Part shown: piece by piece, positions 32,944 to 44,431 of the stretch
How the letters are laid out: every line of letters starts with the position of its first letter
Position numbering within the stretch: position 1 is the first letter of the stretch
Source: Neoceratodus forsteri
Lineage: Eukaryota > Chordata > Ceratodontiformes > Ceratodontidae
Assembly: GCA_016271365.2 (NCBI GenBank)
Contig: CM057453.1
Coordinates: forward strand, 1,090,513,001 to 1,090,577,000
DNA length: 64,000 nucleotides
Direction: 5' to 3'
The notes under the pieces: generated by a model
Told to the model about the DNA's origin: nothing
Databases searched by the model: none
The model's input: only the letters and a program-made list of their open reading frames with translations
Program-made: the position numbers and the translations under genes

Positions 32944-34410
32944 CAAAGGACTGGAAAGTGGCCAGTGTGGTTCTCATCTTAAAGAAGTGAGCAAGGTTGG
33001 ACCCAGGCAACTACAGGCTGGTCAGGTAAATATCAATGCTGGGCAATGTGCTGGAGGCTGTTACCAAGGACAGAATAATGGAGCAGTTGAGACCAAGATC
33101 CTTGCCTCTTCTCAACTAGACTTTATGAGAGATGGATCATGCTAAACCAACCTCATCACATTCTTGGGGGGCAGGGATGTGGATCAGGGAAGGGCCATGG
33201 ACCTAGTCTTTCTGGACTTCAGTAAAGCTTTTGATACTGTGGTCCATGACAAGTGTCTGGGCAAAGTAAACCAGAGTGGTATACTTGAGATATACACCAA
33301 TTGGCTTGCCAACTAGCTTACGAGAAAGTAGCAGAGGGAGATGGTGGATGGGCACCACTCTGGGTGGAGGGGAGTATTCAACAGCGTTCTTCAGGAATCA
33401 GAAGTAGGGCCACTACTCTTCAACATCTTTATCACTGATCTGGAATTTGGGGTCTTTTGCAGGCTGCTTAAGTTAATGGATGACACTAAGCTACCCAGGA
33501 TGTGGATTTCCTTGAGGAATGGGATGAACTTCAGGAGGACCTGCATAATCCAGGCAGGTGGTCTGACTCCTGGAGCATCAGATTTAATGTAGCAAAAAAA
33601 AAGTGCTCCACCAAGGGAGAAAAAGAAGAGGTGGGACCTACAGAGTGTGTGGAGATCCTCTTACTGCTGTCAAGGAGGAGAAAGACCTGGGGATCATAAC
33701 TGACATAGGCCAGGAGCAGAACGAGCAGTGCCTCACCACACTTAAGAGAGCCAGCAGAATGCTGGGGTGCATCACAAAGAGGTGTCCAGAGCAGGGGAAG
33801 TAATCCCGATATTTTACAAAGCCCTGCATGTAGCTTTGGTCTTATCAATTCAAAAAGATCACTGAGGCAGTCGAGAAGATTCAACACTGGGTCAACAGAA
33901 TAGTAAGATATGCAGGGCAAAAGCTATAAGGAGAGGCTGGGAGGCCCTTAAAAAGTCATCTTGATGAAAAGGACGTAGAGACAGGGCATGATCTTAATCT
34001 TCTGAATACTCAAGGCTATCAGTGAGGTCGAACAGTCTGAGAGATGTTCGATCTGGTGTTTTGCAGCACGATTCTGGGACCTGCTCTAAAGCTCAGAGGC
34101 TGAAATTCAGTGGTGACATTAGGAGGCGCTTTTTTTGTCCTGGAAGGTGGTGAATCTATGTGACAGCTTACCACTGGGGACTGTGAACATGAAGACAGTA
34201 CAGGTCTTTAAGTTAAGCCTGAACAGATTTCCATATACCGAGACAATCACTGAGCACCCTGGATAGTAGAGCGGGTATGTAACCCTATAAATTGGTATGT
34301 GTTTGCTCAGCATATACATTTCATCCCTGCTTGTGAAGCAGGGGTATAGACATGGTGGACCTCGAGTCTTTTCCAGCCTTGAATCACTCTGTTACTATTT
34401 TACTATGTTA
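32944..34410 (+). mobile_element. CR1-like LINE inserted in Gypsy B, 5'-truncated
   Basis: Starts in the RT (KDWKVASVVLI, DPGNYRLV) and continues with DLVFLDFSKAFDTVVHDK (about 33205-33260), GVFNSVLQESEVGPLLFNIFITDL, and DDTKL with the first residues of the F/YADD box changed to LMDDTK. The 3' part has ITDIGQEQNEQCLTTLKRAS and an end at ttactattttactatgtta. Codon wording differs from the other CR1 copies, so it is a separate subfamily, similar to older CR1-L3-like lines. Several stops are present. Confidence 0.8.
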
Positions 34411-35700
34411 GTGTTACTACAGAACACAAAGGATCTCTGCTCCTTTGTTACCAAAGGTACAGACTGAGTTCAAATGGATGCAGGCTAGTTTGGTAATTAC
34501 AAGGGCTACCAGACCTATAGTGAGGTGTGCGCTGATTGTTTACATAATTAAAAATAATGGCAAGATTCTCCTCTGTAGATCTCAAAGGACTGAATACAGT
34601 TGTCCTCGTAGAAAGTTACATTCTGCACACAATGGGGAATATCATTTCACCACTGACTGTAGGCAAAATGTTTTCTAGCCCAGATGCATCTATCGGTTTT
34701 TGATAAATCCATTTGGAGAATAGCAGGGGTAAGGCAAGTCCTGTACATGTATCACCCTATTTAGGCTGTTTTTTTAGGCAATTGCCTTTTGGCTAACTAG
34801 CACCCTAGAAATGTCTCATAGTAAAGTAGCCAACTACTGGAAGGTTTAGGAGCAGCCATGGCATACATGGGCGACATTCTGGTTTATGAGTTTTTTTTTC
34901 TATTATATCTTTATCCTGCTGGGAGCCTGGCATGTGGCTCCAGCCCCTCCCTCGGAGGGGACTCGGTCTCTGGTCCCACTGTTTCCTGTCCAACCTCCCC
35001 TTCAATCCCCCATGGGTTTCCCCCCATGACAGTGCTGAGGCGAAGGGGTGCCAGCTTTTTCCCACTCCCGGACAAATATCCAGATGTTGGGGAGCCAAGA
35101 TGGGTGCTGGTGGGTCCATCACAGAGCCTGCCAGCTCAGTTTTCCTTCATTTTTCTTCCACCCCCCTTCCCTACTGATGTTGTGCGTCAACAACCTGCCT
35201 CCCGACTTGCATCTCCCTCTAGCCATCGCTAGATGGTGATCAATGAGCAGGATGGCAAACCCTCCTTCCCCTGAGAGAAAAGAGCAGTCCTCCGGATGCT
35301 CAATCCTCTCTCTCTCCCCTGCCAACCCCCGGTGGCCCAGGCTCATTCCCAAACTCGGGTCACCAGCATGGCGTAAGGTGTGGTTTCCATCGCCTCAACC
35401 CTCAGTGCCACCGGGCCAGCCCCTGGTTCATGATTCTTCAAGGAAGTAACATGGCAAGTGTCTTCAAAAAGTATTCAATAAAATGAATGCAAACAAAGAC
35501 AAATGCAAGTCAAGCCAAACCGATTTCGAACATTTTGGCAATGAGGATAACAAAGGCAGACTTTTGTCTGATCCCAATAGTTCTGAGCTGCTCAAAAACA
35601 TCAGTCACCCATTAACATTACAGAATTGCAAGGGATCTTTATCTCGGAAGACTTCCCCCAGATCTTTCAATTCTTATCAAATCACTCCATGAATTTGGAG
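34411..35700 (+). pseudogene. Gypsy B reverse transcriptase, split by a SINE
   Basis: The catalytic region reads AMAYMGDILVY at 34858-34889, so the first Asp of the Y-x-D-D box is Gly and the enzyme is dead. A SINE follows at once. Beyond it the thumb region reads CLQKVFNKMNANKDKCKSSQTDFEHFG and LLSDPN (35470-35580), the order expected after the active site of Gypsy RTs. Upstream parts (34411-34680) are barely readable. Confidence 0.7.
34890..35422 (-). mobile_element. Long tRNA-related SINE, copy 1
   Basis: The insert is bounded by the 11-bp direct repeat ctggttYatga (34879-34889 and 35423-35433, one mismatch). Its A-rich tail is at the left as a T run. Read on the minus strand it begins gctggcccggtggc, then gaggcgatgg, ccacacctta, catgctggtgacccgagttt, which resembles tRNA-derived promoter boxes A and B. 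It matches the + strand copy at 55299-55832 over the whole head and in gaggattgag, ctctcaggggaaggaggg. It is ~533 bp, long for a SINE, and codes for nothing. Confidence 0.75.
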
Positions 35701-35789
35701 CTCAGATTGGCTTGGCAGTGGTGCCTAGTACAAGCATAAGCCTTTGATAATTTCAGAAAGTTACTCTAAACAGCTCTGGTATTGACTTC

Positions 35790-36270
35790 TTTCAACATAT
35801 CCAAGACAACCACTGTATGTGCTGATGCCAGTAGTTACGGACTGAATGGGGTATTATTACTACAACAGCATGGAGCCTGCCTAAGCCGGTCATTTTCTTG
35901 TCCCACACATTGAGCACTGCTGCTAAATACAGGTATGCTCAGATTGAGAAGGAGTGCCTGGGCTTGTGAAAGGGTGCACATTTCCTTTGTAGGCTCGGTT
36001 TTTCCTTTTCAGTCACAGAGCATAAGCTATTGGTCCTCTTACTCAACTGCAAACACTTGGATTAAGTTCCACTGAGATGTCAGCATTTGGCCATAAGTCT
36101 CATTATATTTAATTTTGACAGAAAGCATGCAGATGGATAAAGCCCGCTTATAGTGAATACACTATCAAGGCATCCTCTGGTTGATGCCTATAGCACAGAC
36201 CTCAAAGACGTGGTGCAATCATATGTGAATGCAATTGCTGCTGATTGATCAGCATCAGATCAGAAGCTGC
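35790..36270 (+). pseudogene. Gypsy B RNase H and following linker
   Basis: The RNase H blocks read CADASSYGLNGVLLLQQHG, then after shifts YAQIEKECLGL-like wording (35930-35970) and HKLLVLL-like wording (36020-36045). NTLSRHPLVDAYSTDLKDV (36150-36215) is the typical A-D-A-L-S-R-H-P joint in front of integrase. No integrase follows; unrelated sequence begins by about 36500. Confidence 0.7.
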
Positions 36271-36619
36271 TGGTAGTCAGTTGTAAGGATGCTACACCTA
36301 GACCTAAGGTAGCTGGGTCAGACAACGACTGCTATAGCTGGAACCCCAGGCACTTACAGCTGCTGCTGCCAACATCCCACAAAGATCTTATCAATGTTCA
36401 ACCAATTGACACTGGAAGTTCTGAGGAAGAGAACCTGGTATCTACTGATCATTGCAGTCTGCTTCTGAATCTAGTACAGTTCCTGTGACTGTACCTTTGT
36501 CTCCTGGTTTTACTACACATTTCTTATTTTTTTAATGTGCAATTAAATTATTCAGGACAGCACAACCAAGATGCAACATCTCATTTTAGTGGAGTTCTGC
36601 TTCTGCACGTTTCTGCGGC

Positions 36620-36735
36620 TGGGTGGATTTAAGCCATGGAAAGTTAACTGTCGTGCCCAAGGTCACACAGTGAGTAGTTGGCTCTAGCAGGGTTTGAATC
36701 TGCAATGTGTGAGTCAGACACCCAATAAGGCTGAC
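36620..36735. repeat. MIR/CORE-SINE-like fragment
   Basis: The order aagttaact, gcccaaggtcacacagtgag and agcagggtttgaatctgc follows the tRNA-related part of MIR. It lies inside the right part of Gypsy B, so it is either an insertion there or part of the flank if the LTR starts later. Confidence 0.5.
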
Positions 36736-36799
36736 AGAGTGAGGGACTTGATAAAGTGACTTGGATTCACTATTTTGTTTTTACAGTTGCTGACAGTAA

Positions 36800-37260
36800 T
36801 GCCATATTAGTCAGCTTGGGGATATATAGTGTGAGAGTTACATTATAAGTTTAAGTGCCATCTAGTGGCTGTTCTGAATAAATCTCTGGTACCTAGGTTG
36901 TTTATAGCTACTATGCCTACCGTGTCTCCATGTTGTCATCTATAACATAGTTACTACATGATATTATATTTATCTGTACTATAAATAGTTATTATTCACT
37001 ATGCTTGGACTCTGCAATATGGCAATTGATTGAATCTTTTTTTATGTGACTGTTTTGCTTAAAGTAAGTAAACTAGTGATGCACTTTGTGAAATGACAGC
37101 ATTGTGAACGAGCTCTCAGCTCAATGGTTCTAGACTGACAATAAAATTAAACTCACATATTGAAATTGAAAGCTGTATTTTTCCTGTTTAGACTTTGCAG
37201 AATAAAACATTGTGGTTGTTAAGCACCATCTTGTCTGGACTGAGTTGTGCGTTCATGACA
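36800..37260 (+). repeat. 3' LTR of Gypsy B (approximate)
   Basis: Shares with 31560-31698 the words agagtta, ctagtggctRttctRaataaa, cctgttta and gttcatgaca. It appears longer than the 5' copy because of an internal insertion of about 200 bp (36905-37140). AATAAA at about 36878 could be its polyadenylation signal. Confidence 0.5.
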
Positions 37261-37971
37261 ATAACGTACCATGTGTTTATGCAGTGACAATCTGTGACAT
37301 TGGACTTCTTTCAGCATTCAGGATGCAGCACACTGACATATCAATGCCTCCCAGAATATGTCATTCATACCTGATTGCCATCACCAACCTTTCACCAATA
37401 AAAATCTCTAAGTTACCCAGAAAAACAAATATTCCTGCATTTTAAAAACAAATTATTAGATATTCTTTCCCCTCATAATCTGCACCTTACATGAATGCAC
37501 TAGTTAATAAATGAAGTACAGCTCATAGAAATATAGAATGATGGACTGCATGGCCCACCCAGTCTGCCCAGATGTCCCCTGCCTATTCATTGTGTCCCTT
37601 CCCCCTATTTCCCCTATTCTGTCTCTACAGACCCAAACTGGTGCTCGATGACCCCACCCCCCTTATTTACCAGTATTCCCCTATGCCTATCCTATGCATA
37701 TTTGAAACCTTCCACTGTTTTCACCCCCACTACCTCTGGTGGCAGGCTATTCCAGGCATCCACTGATCTTTCAGTGAAGTAACATTTCCTCTTGTCCTTC
37801 CTAAACTTCGCCTCTTCCAGCTTTGTTGCATGCCCTTTTGTTCTGTTGCATTTTCTCATTTAAAACAGGCTCCCCACTTGTACCCTATTCACTCCCTTGA
37901 GATACTTGTAGGTCTCCTATCATGTCCGCCCCTCTCCCTCCTCTCAATCAGGGTATAAATGTTGAGATCTC

Positions 37972-38880
37972 TCAGTCTCTCCTCGTATAGTTTCTTGTGC
38001 AATGACTGCACCATTTTAGTTGCCCTCCTCTAACCCTGTCTATGTCCTTTCTGAAATGCGGCTTCCAGAAATGGGCACAGTATTCCAGATGTGATCTCAC
38101 CAATGATCTATACAGTGATACTATTACCTCCCTCCCTCCCTCCTTCTGATGGTGATACCTCTCCCTATGCACTGTCAGCACAGCACTAGCCCTGCATACT
38201 GCCTTGTCACACTGCCCTGTGACCCTGAGGTCATTAGATATTATAACCTCCAATGTTCTTTTCCTGCTTAGTGACTGACAGTACCTGTTTCCCCATTTTC
38301 TCCTCAGCTTCTGGGTGTCTATGCCCCAGGTGCATGATTTTGCGCTTTTTGGCACTGAACCCCAGCTGCCATACCCTTGACCACACCTCAAGCTTTTTAA
38401 GGTCCCTACTCATTTTTTCTGCCCTCTCAACCCTATTACAGATCTTGGTGTCATCTGCATAAAGGCATACAGTACCTTCCCTTCAAGTTCTTCTGCATTG
38501 TCACTTATGTAGACATTGAACAGGACTGTTCCCAATACTGAGCCCTGTGGCACCCCGCTGGTCACCCTCCTCTCATTTGACTGAGTGCCATTTACCCCAC
38601 CCTCAGCCACCTATCCATTACCCAGTTTTTTACCCAGTGTACTGCTTTGGCTCCCACCCCTAGACTATCCAAGTTTCTTTATCAGTCTCCTATGTGGCAC
38701 AGTGCTGAAGCCTTGCTTAAGTCAAACAGGCCATGTCCACTGCTCTTCCCTAATCTATTTCCCTGGTCACCCAGTCAAAGAAATGGATCAGATTTGTCTG
38801 GCATGACCTCCGCCTTGTGAATTAATGCTGCCTTTGGGCCTGCAACCCACTGGATTCAAGATATTACACCAGCCTTTCTA
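37972..38880 (-). pseudogene. CR1 ORF2 reverse transcriptase part
   Basis: Readable blocks are [31 protein letters not shown] split by a shift from its FADDTK-equivalent (38410-38610), and SLVRSHLEYCAHFWKPHFRKDIDRV in 37972-38391. N-terminal RT blocks are lost in the gap to the right. Stops occur in each frame. Confidence 0.8.
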
Positions 38881-38884
38881 TTAA

Positions 38885-39305
38885 CAGGGTTTCTTCTGTG
38901 TGTGTATTGTGACCGTTTGCTTTTTCTTGGTCACACACCAGGTGCACCCCTGTAAACATTAAAAAAATGTAAGAGGCATTATAAATGTGATAAAAATCTT
39001 TATGTATTGGCCAGGGTTGAGCTTACTAAACTTTAATATTGAATTGCATGTAGCAGAATTGTAGCCTTCTCCTAATTAATAAGCTTCCCATGATCACCTG
39101 TGAGCCTCTTATTGGCCACAGTAGAGAGTGATGAGAGGGATCACCTTGTCGTTGGTAGGCAGGCTGATCATAATTTGACCAAATTATGAGGCCAAGAACC
39201 CTTCTAACATGTTAAAATGATGAAAAAAAACAAGTAAGAAAATTTAATTGATTTGAACGAATTGCAGGCTTTAAAGCAGCTTGTGAGGGGGCACTGGTAT
39301 TATAA
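38885..39305. other. Non-CR1 gap inside the antisense CR1
   Basis: The sequence between RT and linker shows no CR1 wording. It contains a short palindrome (cataatttg, two bases, caaattatg; 39169-39188) and no gene. It either replaces about 0.5 kb of CR1 or is an insertion combined with a deletion. Confidence 0.4.
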
Positions 39306-39945
39306 CTGCTTACCTGATACTTCTCCCTGTCCTCCTCCCTTTGTGTTTCTTTGGACCTCCTTAATGCCATAATTTTTTCCTTCACTTTCGTGGCCACCTC
39401 CCTAGAGTACCATAGTTGCCTTTTTGTTTTCGTCTTTTCCTCATGTCTTTCACACACAGGCTGGTTGCCCTCACTATGCCTTCCTTGATTTTTTTCCATT
39501 GTTCTTCTACCCCACTCTGACAATCCACCGCTTGTAAGCGATTTCTAAGGAGTTTCCCATTATTTTAAAATCCATCCTCCTAAAGTGCAGTACCCTCATC
39601 CTCGTGTGGTTTGCTTCCGCACCAGTCTTAATGCTGAACCATAGTGTATGTGATCACTGGTCCCCAGGGGATTGCCCCCTGTGATGTCTGCTATGCTGTC
39701 TCTGTTAGTGAGCACCAGATCCAGTATTGCCCCATCTCTAGTGGGCTTGCTGACTAGCTGCCTAAAAAACATGCCCTGTAAGGAGTTTAGGATTGCCCTG
39801 CTTCTAATCGAAGCTGCAGCTGGAAGGCTCCAGTCCACATCAGGCAGACTGAACTCCCCAACCAGTAGAACATCACACTTATTCACCATCCTGCCATTGG
39901 TTTCCCCTAATACCTTGTCTAAATCCTTCCCCCATGCTGGTGGGC
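39306..39945 (-). pseudogene. CR1 ORF2 linker and endonuclease part
   Basis: The endonuclease end reads LLVGEFSLPDVDWSLPAAA, ILDLVLTNRDSIADI and NPLGTSDHI (39596-39889), matching other CR1 copies in the window. The linker 39212-39523 is Lys/Arg/Glu-rich (REVATKVKEKIMALRR). The endonuclease continues at 41065-41375 beyond the inserted LINE. Confidence 0.8.
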
Positions 39946-39950
39946 TGTAT

Positions 39951-41060
39951 TTTATTTATTTATTGAAATGTTTCACCAGGAGGGCACACTGAACAACAAG
40001 TTGCTTATCTCACAGTGCAACCTGGGGGGAGGAGTTACATAGGGTTGTGAAGGATGGTCAGTTACAATAGTATGTGGGTACTACAAACAATACAACATTG
40101 TAAGATTGTGCAACAGTTGTAACACAAGGTATTGTACAATAAACAGTAGTGGAACATTGGGTAAATTACAATACATGTCCAAAATCATACAAAAGAACAT
40201 ATAAACGTACAAAACAGTAATAATGCAATAGAACCATTTATAGTGCATGAGTGTACCAGGAGCAGGCTTGAGGTAGTACGCAAGTGCTGTTGGAGTAAAA
40301 AGGATAGGGTTAGGTTGTGCACACTGGTGACCCAGCAGGGCAGGTGGAAAAGAGAGGGGGAGAGGCAAGAACTGAATATGAGGAAGGGTAGCCATTTCAC
40401 AATTTCCCCCTTCAGGATGTTGAAAACCCTGCCGGGAGGGGTCATGGTAGGAAGGCAGAAACTGGGGATAGGTATTAGTTGGGTTAAAGCAGGAACAGCT
40501 GAGGGAAAGGTGATTGTGTAGGGCACAGGTAAGGGGGTAGTTGGAGGAGGAGTGTCATATTTCGGGGGGGAATTCCAGATTTTAGGGAAACGATGGGTGA
40601 AACCAGTCTGACTGATGAGAGTGGAACGACGAGGGGCCGTCAAGGTGCGGACATCATTCGATCTGAGAGATTGGGTGGGGGGAGGCGGAGTGGAGAGAGG
40701 ATGAGAGATAGGAGGGGAGCCCCCCGAACCAGACTTTGGAGGTTAGTTTGGCACAGTGAGAGATGCATCTGTGAGACAGTGGAAGGAAGGTTAGAGAGCG
40801 ATAGAATTCACAGTGATGGAAGCGGGAAGGGGCGTCGATAGCAAAGTGGCAGAAGGAGTTAAAAGAGTGTCCAACTTGGTCAGAGAAGATTTGGGAGCAG
40901 TACCATAGACTACATCACAGTAGTCAAAGATGGGGAGTATCATCTTCTGGACAATTTCATGCCTCGCAGTCAGCGGGATGCAACTATGATTCCTGTACAG
41001 AGCACCAAGCTTGGGGCACAGTTTCTTCAGGATAGCATTGATATGCACAGAGAAGTTGAG
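39951..41060 (-). mobile_element. LINE (family D) inserted in CR1, 5'-truncated
   Basis: The insert lies between gtat (39947-39950) and gtat (41061-41064), and the CR1 endonuclease codons GGLY..T continue across if it is removed. Its 3' end with attta repeats is at the left, followed by a tail like that at 23781. Coding remains: NFSVHINAILKKLCPKLGALYR and VQKMILPIFDYCDVVYGTAPKSSLTKLDTLL (within 40791-41060), the very end of the RT ORF. The long part 40080-40790 is 3' UTR-like. Confidence 0.75.
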
Positions 41061-41399
41061 GTATACCACCCCAGTGTGAATATTGGCCGCTGCTCCTGTC
41101 TCCAGGGTGACCCACAGCATCTTCAGACCTTCCCCTGCCTCTAGGTTCCCTTTCACTTCCAAAACCCTGATACCCTCCCTCACATACTGGATAACCCCTC
41201 CACCCCTCCTCCCTTCCCCATCTCTTAAGAATTGAGAGAATTATGGGATGGCCTCATCCCAGTCATGATTTTCAGTGCATCACAACTCAGTTATGGCCAC
41301 TGTGTCCAGGTCATCCTCTGCTTTGATAGCTTCCATGTCCTAAATTTAATTTCCTAGACTCCTTGCATTGGAACATGTGGCTCAGCAAACCTTGCCCTA

Positions 41400-41734
41400 A
41401 ACTCAGTTTTAATTTCATGTATTACTTTGATGAATGACAAAATTCCTCCTCCTTGCCAGTTTACCAGGGGAAACCTCAATTGCTTCTCTTGCCACAGATA
41501 AAATGGAGCCCTTTTCTCCATGTAAGGTCTTCTATTGTGTGCATGGTAGTGATGGGGGGCATTCTGCCAGTGGAATTCTGCAGAATTTTATATTCTTTTA
41601 TTGAATAGTAAACAAATATTCCGTCTATTGAATGTGTGGATAGACAGATGTGTGACAGGTGCAGAGAAACTACTGCTGCTAGTTACTTTTAATAAAAGAA
41701 AAACTGTTTTTAATTTACAAAAGTTTTGAATTGC
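41400..41734. repeat. Unnamed repeat R, copy 1, left half
   Basis: Matches 53085-53400: agtttaccaggg, cttgccacagat, tctccat, aaggtc, cattctgccagtggaattctgc, aaacaaatattc, tctattgaatgtgtgga, aatttac. The right half is found after the L1-like insert at 44432-44620. It has no coding capacity that I recognise. Confidence 0.7.
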
Positions 41735-44430
41735 TATCAAATCCATGAACAGACATAAAGTCCCTGGTGGTTACAGCATGCTGGTTGATATTTATCAGCA
41801 TTTGTCAGCCCAGGTCACTCGCCCCTTTTGCAGGAAGTGTCAGAAGGCTCAGGCTGGTGGGGGCTTGCTCCCTCCTGAGCTTAATGAGGTAATTATCATG
41901 TTTCTGCAGAGGAAGGACCTGCTCAGCCCTGCCAGTTACAGACCTATTTCCCTCATAAATAACGATGCAAAAATATTGACTAAAGCCCTGGCTGCTCAGC
42001 TTGAGTACATTTTGCCAGATCTTATTCATGCCTCTCAGGTGGATTCTGTGAAGGCTCTATCAACCTCTTCCAGGTGGTGCAGACTAGTCCCACTCTAGCT
42101 GCAGCTATTGCCACTGTCTTTGAAAAGGTATTTTGTTTACTGAAATGGGACAACTTGCTATGGACTCTGGAGAAAATGGGCTTTGGGCCTCAGTTTTGGC
42201 ATGGGTGCGAGCCCTGCATGCTTGCCCTACTGCTAAAGCATTAACTCATTATTACCTGGGTGGCAATTTTGTGTCAAGTAAATAATGGATAGTTCAGACT
42301 TCATACGAAGCTATTGGAAGTAATGAGTTAACCAACAATACGTTGTCCCCCTTTTCCTTGTACAAAGGCAACCAGCAGGGCTGTCCTCTATTGGCCCTAC
42401 TATTTTTCCTGGCTATAGACCGTCTGGGACTCACCATTAGGTCTCATCCACTCCGTCCAGGGTAACAATGGGGGTTGTTGGCTATAGAACTGAACTCTAT
42501 GTCAGTGACCTTCTGGTTTTGCTGTTGGATACCACAGCATGGATCTGGCTGTTGCTGGACACTCTCGAATAATTCCATGCCATTTTGGGCCTGAAGGTTA
42601 ACTTGTCAAAAATGGAGATCTTGACCCTATCTAGTTGTTTCCCGCAGGTGCCCTTTTCTCAGCTTGGACTTTACTGGTCCCCCTAGGCCATTCAATACTT
42701 AGTTATACAACTGACTCCAGTTCGCTCTCAACTGGGTAAGCTCAGCCTTGCCCCTTACTGTCTGATTTACAAACAGATCGCAACAGATGGACCCAACTGA
42801 ATCTCTATGTGGTTGGGAAGATTTCAGCAATAAAGATGATAATTACTCCCAGGCTACATCGCCAGTTCTCCTACCTCTCGATTGTCCTTTCCTCTTCCTA
42901 GTATTTGAAAATAGACACCTTATTGGAAAATTTCTGTGGGACAGTAAACCTCCCAGGTTTAGCTGGGGCAAGCTCTGGTCACACTGGAGGTGTGGAGGCT
43001 GGATCTTACCTTGGCTATATATGTATTATACGGCATTCCTCGGGGCACAGACAAGATGGTTCTGTTGTCTTGAAGTGGCAGGTCCTTTATGACTGCAATG
43101 GAACATAGCTCACACCATCCTGCTGTTCTCTGACTTGTCCCATTTAGTTAGGCACTGGCCCACTATTCAGGCATCTGTGAAAGCTTGAAATAGCTGGGTA
43201 AATTAACTAAGCTCCCTTTGACTCCTATAGCTTGCCCCCCCCCCTTGTAGGGGAACCCCTCTCTCCTCAGCAACAAGGACCCAATGTCGTGGAAGTACTG
43301 GCAGAGTGTGGGCATTCATTTAATATGAACTCTTCATATCCAGGTGCCAGCTATCTGGACTCCTTTGAAGTCTGTGGGCCAGATATGGGCTTCCACAGAG
43401 AGATTTTTGGTGATACCTCCAGGTTTAGGTTCTTCTGCATCCTCTTCTGAAGCCTGCCTCTCAGTCTTCTCCCACTCTCTCTCCTCTTGACAGGTGGTGT
43501 TGCCCCTTAGAGAGTGTGCCAGCAAAATCTACCATTCTTTCATTGAAACCATCCCTGATCAAACCCAGCAAGCCCACTAACAATGTCTTAGTAGACAATT
43601 TCAAGACCTAGAGCAGGAGGGGGGCTGGTTAGCAGCTACGGCAGCCTGTTATGACCCTTACAGTCTGTTAATTCAAAATAAAGTACTACATTAATGGTAC
43701 TGCACCCTGGACAAACTTCTGATAATGGACCTTTTCCTAATTGACAGGTGCTGGCTTTGCCACCAGCTGGGTGGGAATATCTACAACATGCTGTGGAGCT
43801 GCACAGCCTTGCAACTCTTCTGGCAGCAGGTCCTCAAGGACTGTGGCCTAGTACTGGGTTCTACATTGCCCTTAACTTCTCAGATAATGCTGCTCAGTGT
43901 TCCACCTGGGGATGGTTGTCAGGTGATCCACCCCGACCTAGTTCATATTGGTGAGTGTGGAGGCCAAGCAAGTAGTGCTGAAAAAGTGGCATGCTACAGA
44001 CATTTTTATGATATGAGAACAGAGGGAAGCAGTGGCCTCTCTAGCATCCTTGTCCAGAATGGCACATCTGGCCTAGGGTTCCCTGGCCCATTTTTACTAG
44101 TGCTGAGAGCTGTGTATGAGCTTCATTCTGTGTCAATCCAACTTTGGCTTTCCCTTCAGGGAAAGGGAACACTGGCTCAAACTCTATGATTTACAGGAGG
44201 GTTGAGCTGTATAAGGGCCTGTTGGGTACAGTTGTCATATGGTTTAATGTACTCCTGTGCTGCCCGTGATACTCTGCCTAAGCTGGACATTCCTCAGTCA
44301 CTAGTGTTTTCAGTATTGGTATAGTGTGGAATCTTTAATGGATACGCTGCTATAATGTGTGTTTTGACTGTATTGAAAATGTTGTGTTCTTGTTCTTATG
44401 TATTCTGTTTAACAAAAATTATTAATTGAA
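41735..44430 (+). mobile_element. L1-like LINE (L1/Tx1 group), 5'-truncated
   Basis: It splits repeat R, whose halves align to the unbroken copy at 53085-53530. RT wording is of the L1 type, unlike CR1: KVPGGYSMLVDIYQHL, LLPPELNEVIIMFLQRKD, SYRPISLINNDAKILTKALA, then FPLYKGNQQGCPLLALLFFLAIDRL and a YVSDLLVLLLD stretch where YADD is expected, so the catalytic site is altered. The C-terminal part has the Cys/His region RCWLCHQLGGNIYNMLWSC (about 43740-43800). The 3' end is AT-rich (aacaaaaattattaattgaaaaa). ORF1 and endonuclease are absent. Confidence 0.8.
41745..44189 (+). pseudogene. L1-like ORF2, reverse transcriptase to C-terminus
   Basis: Open parts are 41745-42098, 42787-43092 and 43725-44189, in different frames, with stops between. 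The product would have been the RT and the C-terminal Cys-rich domain of L1-type ORF2. The first RT motifs are readable but the FADD/YADD box has lost its paired Asp. Confidence 0.75.
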
Positions 44431-44431
44431 A

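Larger units (their letters stand above)
31480..37260 (+). mobile_element. Ty3/Gypsy LTR retrotransposon B, sense, with nested LINE and SINE
   Basis: A gag, zinc knuckle, protease, RT and RNase H order on the + strand is bounded by weakly similar ends. The left LTR ends ...gttcatgaca at 31698 and the right one ...gttcatgaca at 37260; both also share a ctagtggct-like stretch, ttctRaataaa and cctgttta. A good primer-binding site (tggtgttagaggttcc, 31699-31714) follows the left LTR. The outer starts of the LTRs are too diverged to place. Integrase sequence is not found, probably deleted. A CR1-like LINE (32944-34410) and a SINE (34890-35422) interrupt it. Confidence 0.75.
37525..41375 (-). mobile_element. 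CR1 LINE, antisense, with nested LINE and internal gap
   Basis: The 3' end is at the left (tagaaatatagaatg, then ggcccacccagtctgccc). Going right one meets the C-terminal RT region, RT, a gap without CR1 sequence (about 38885-39305), the RT-endonuclease linker, and the endonuclease up to about 41375. A second LINE occupies 39951-41060. The CR1 belongs close to the family at 4437 and 58366. ORF1 is missing. Confidence 0.85.

Noticed and set aside
36620..36735. tRNA gene
   Set aside because: Only a B-box-like stretch is present and no cloverleaf; fits a MIR-type SINE better.
40593..40841. Short + frame rich in Arg/Gly
   Set aside because: Opposite strand of the family D LINE 3' region; no motif.
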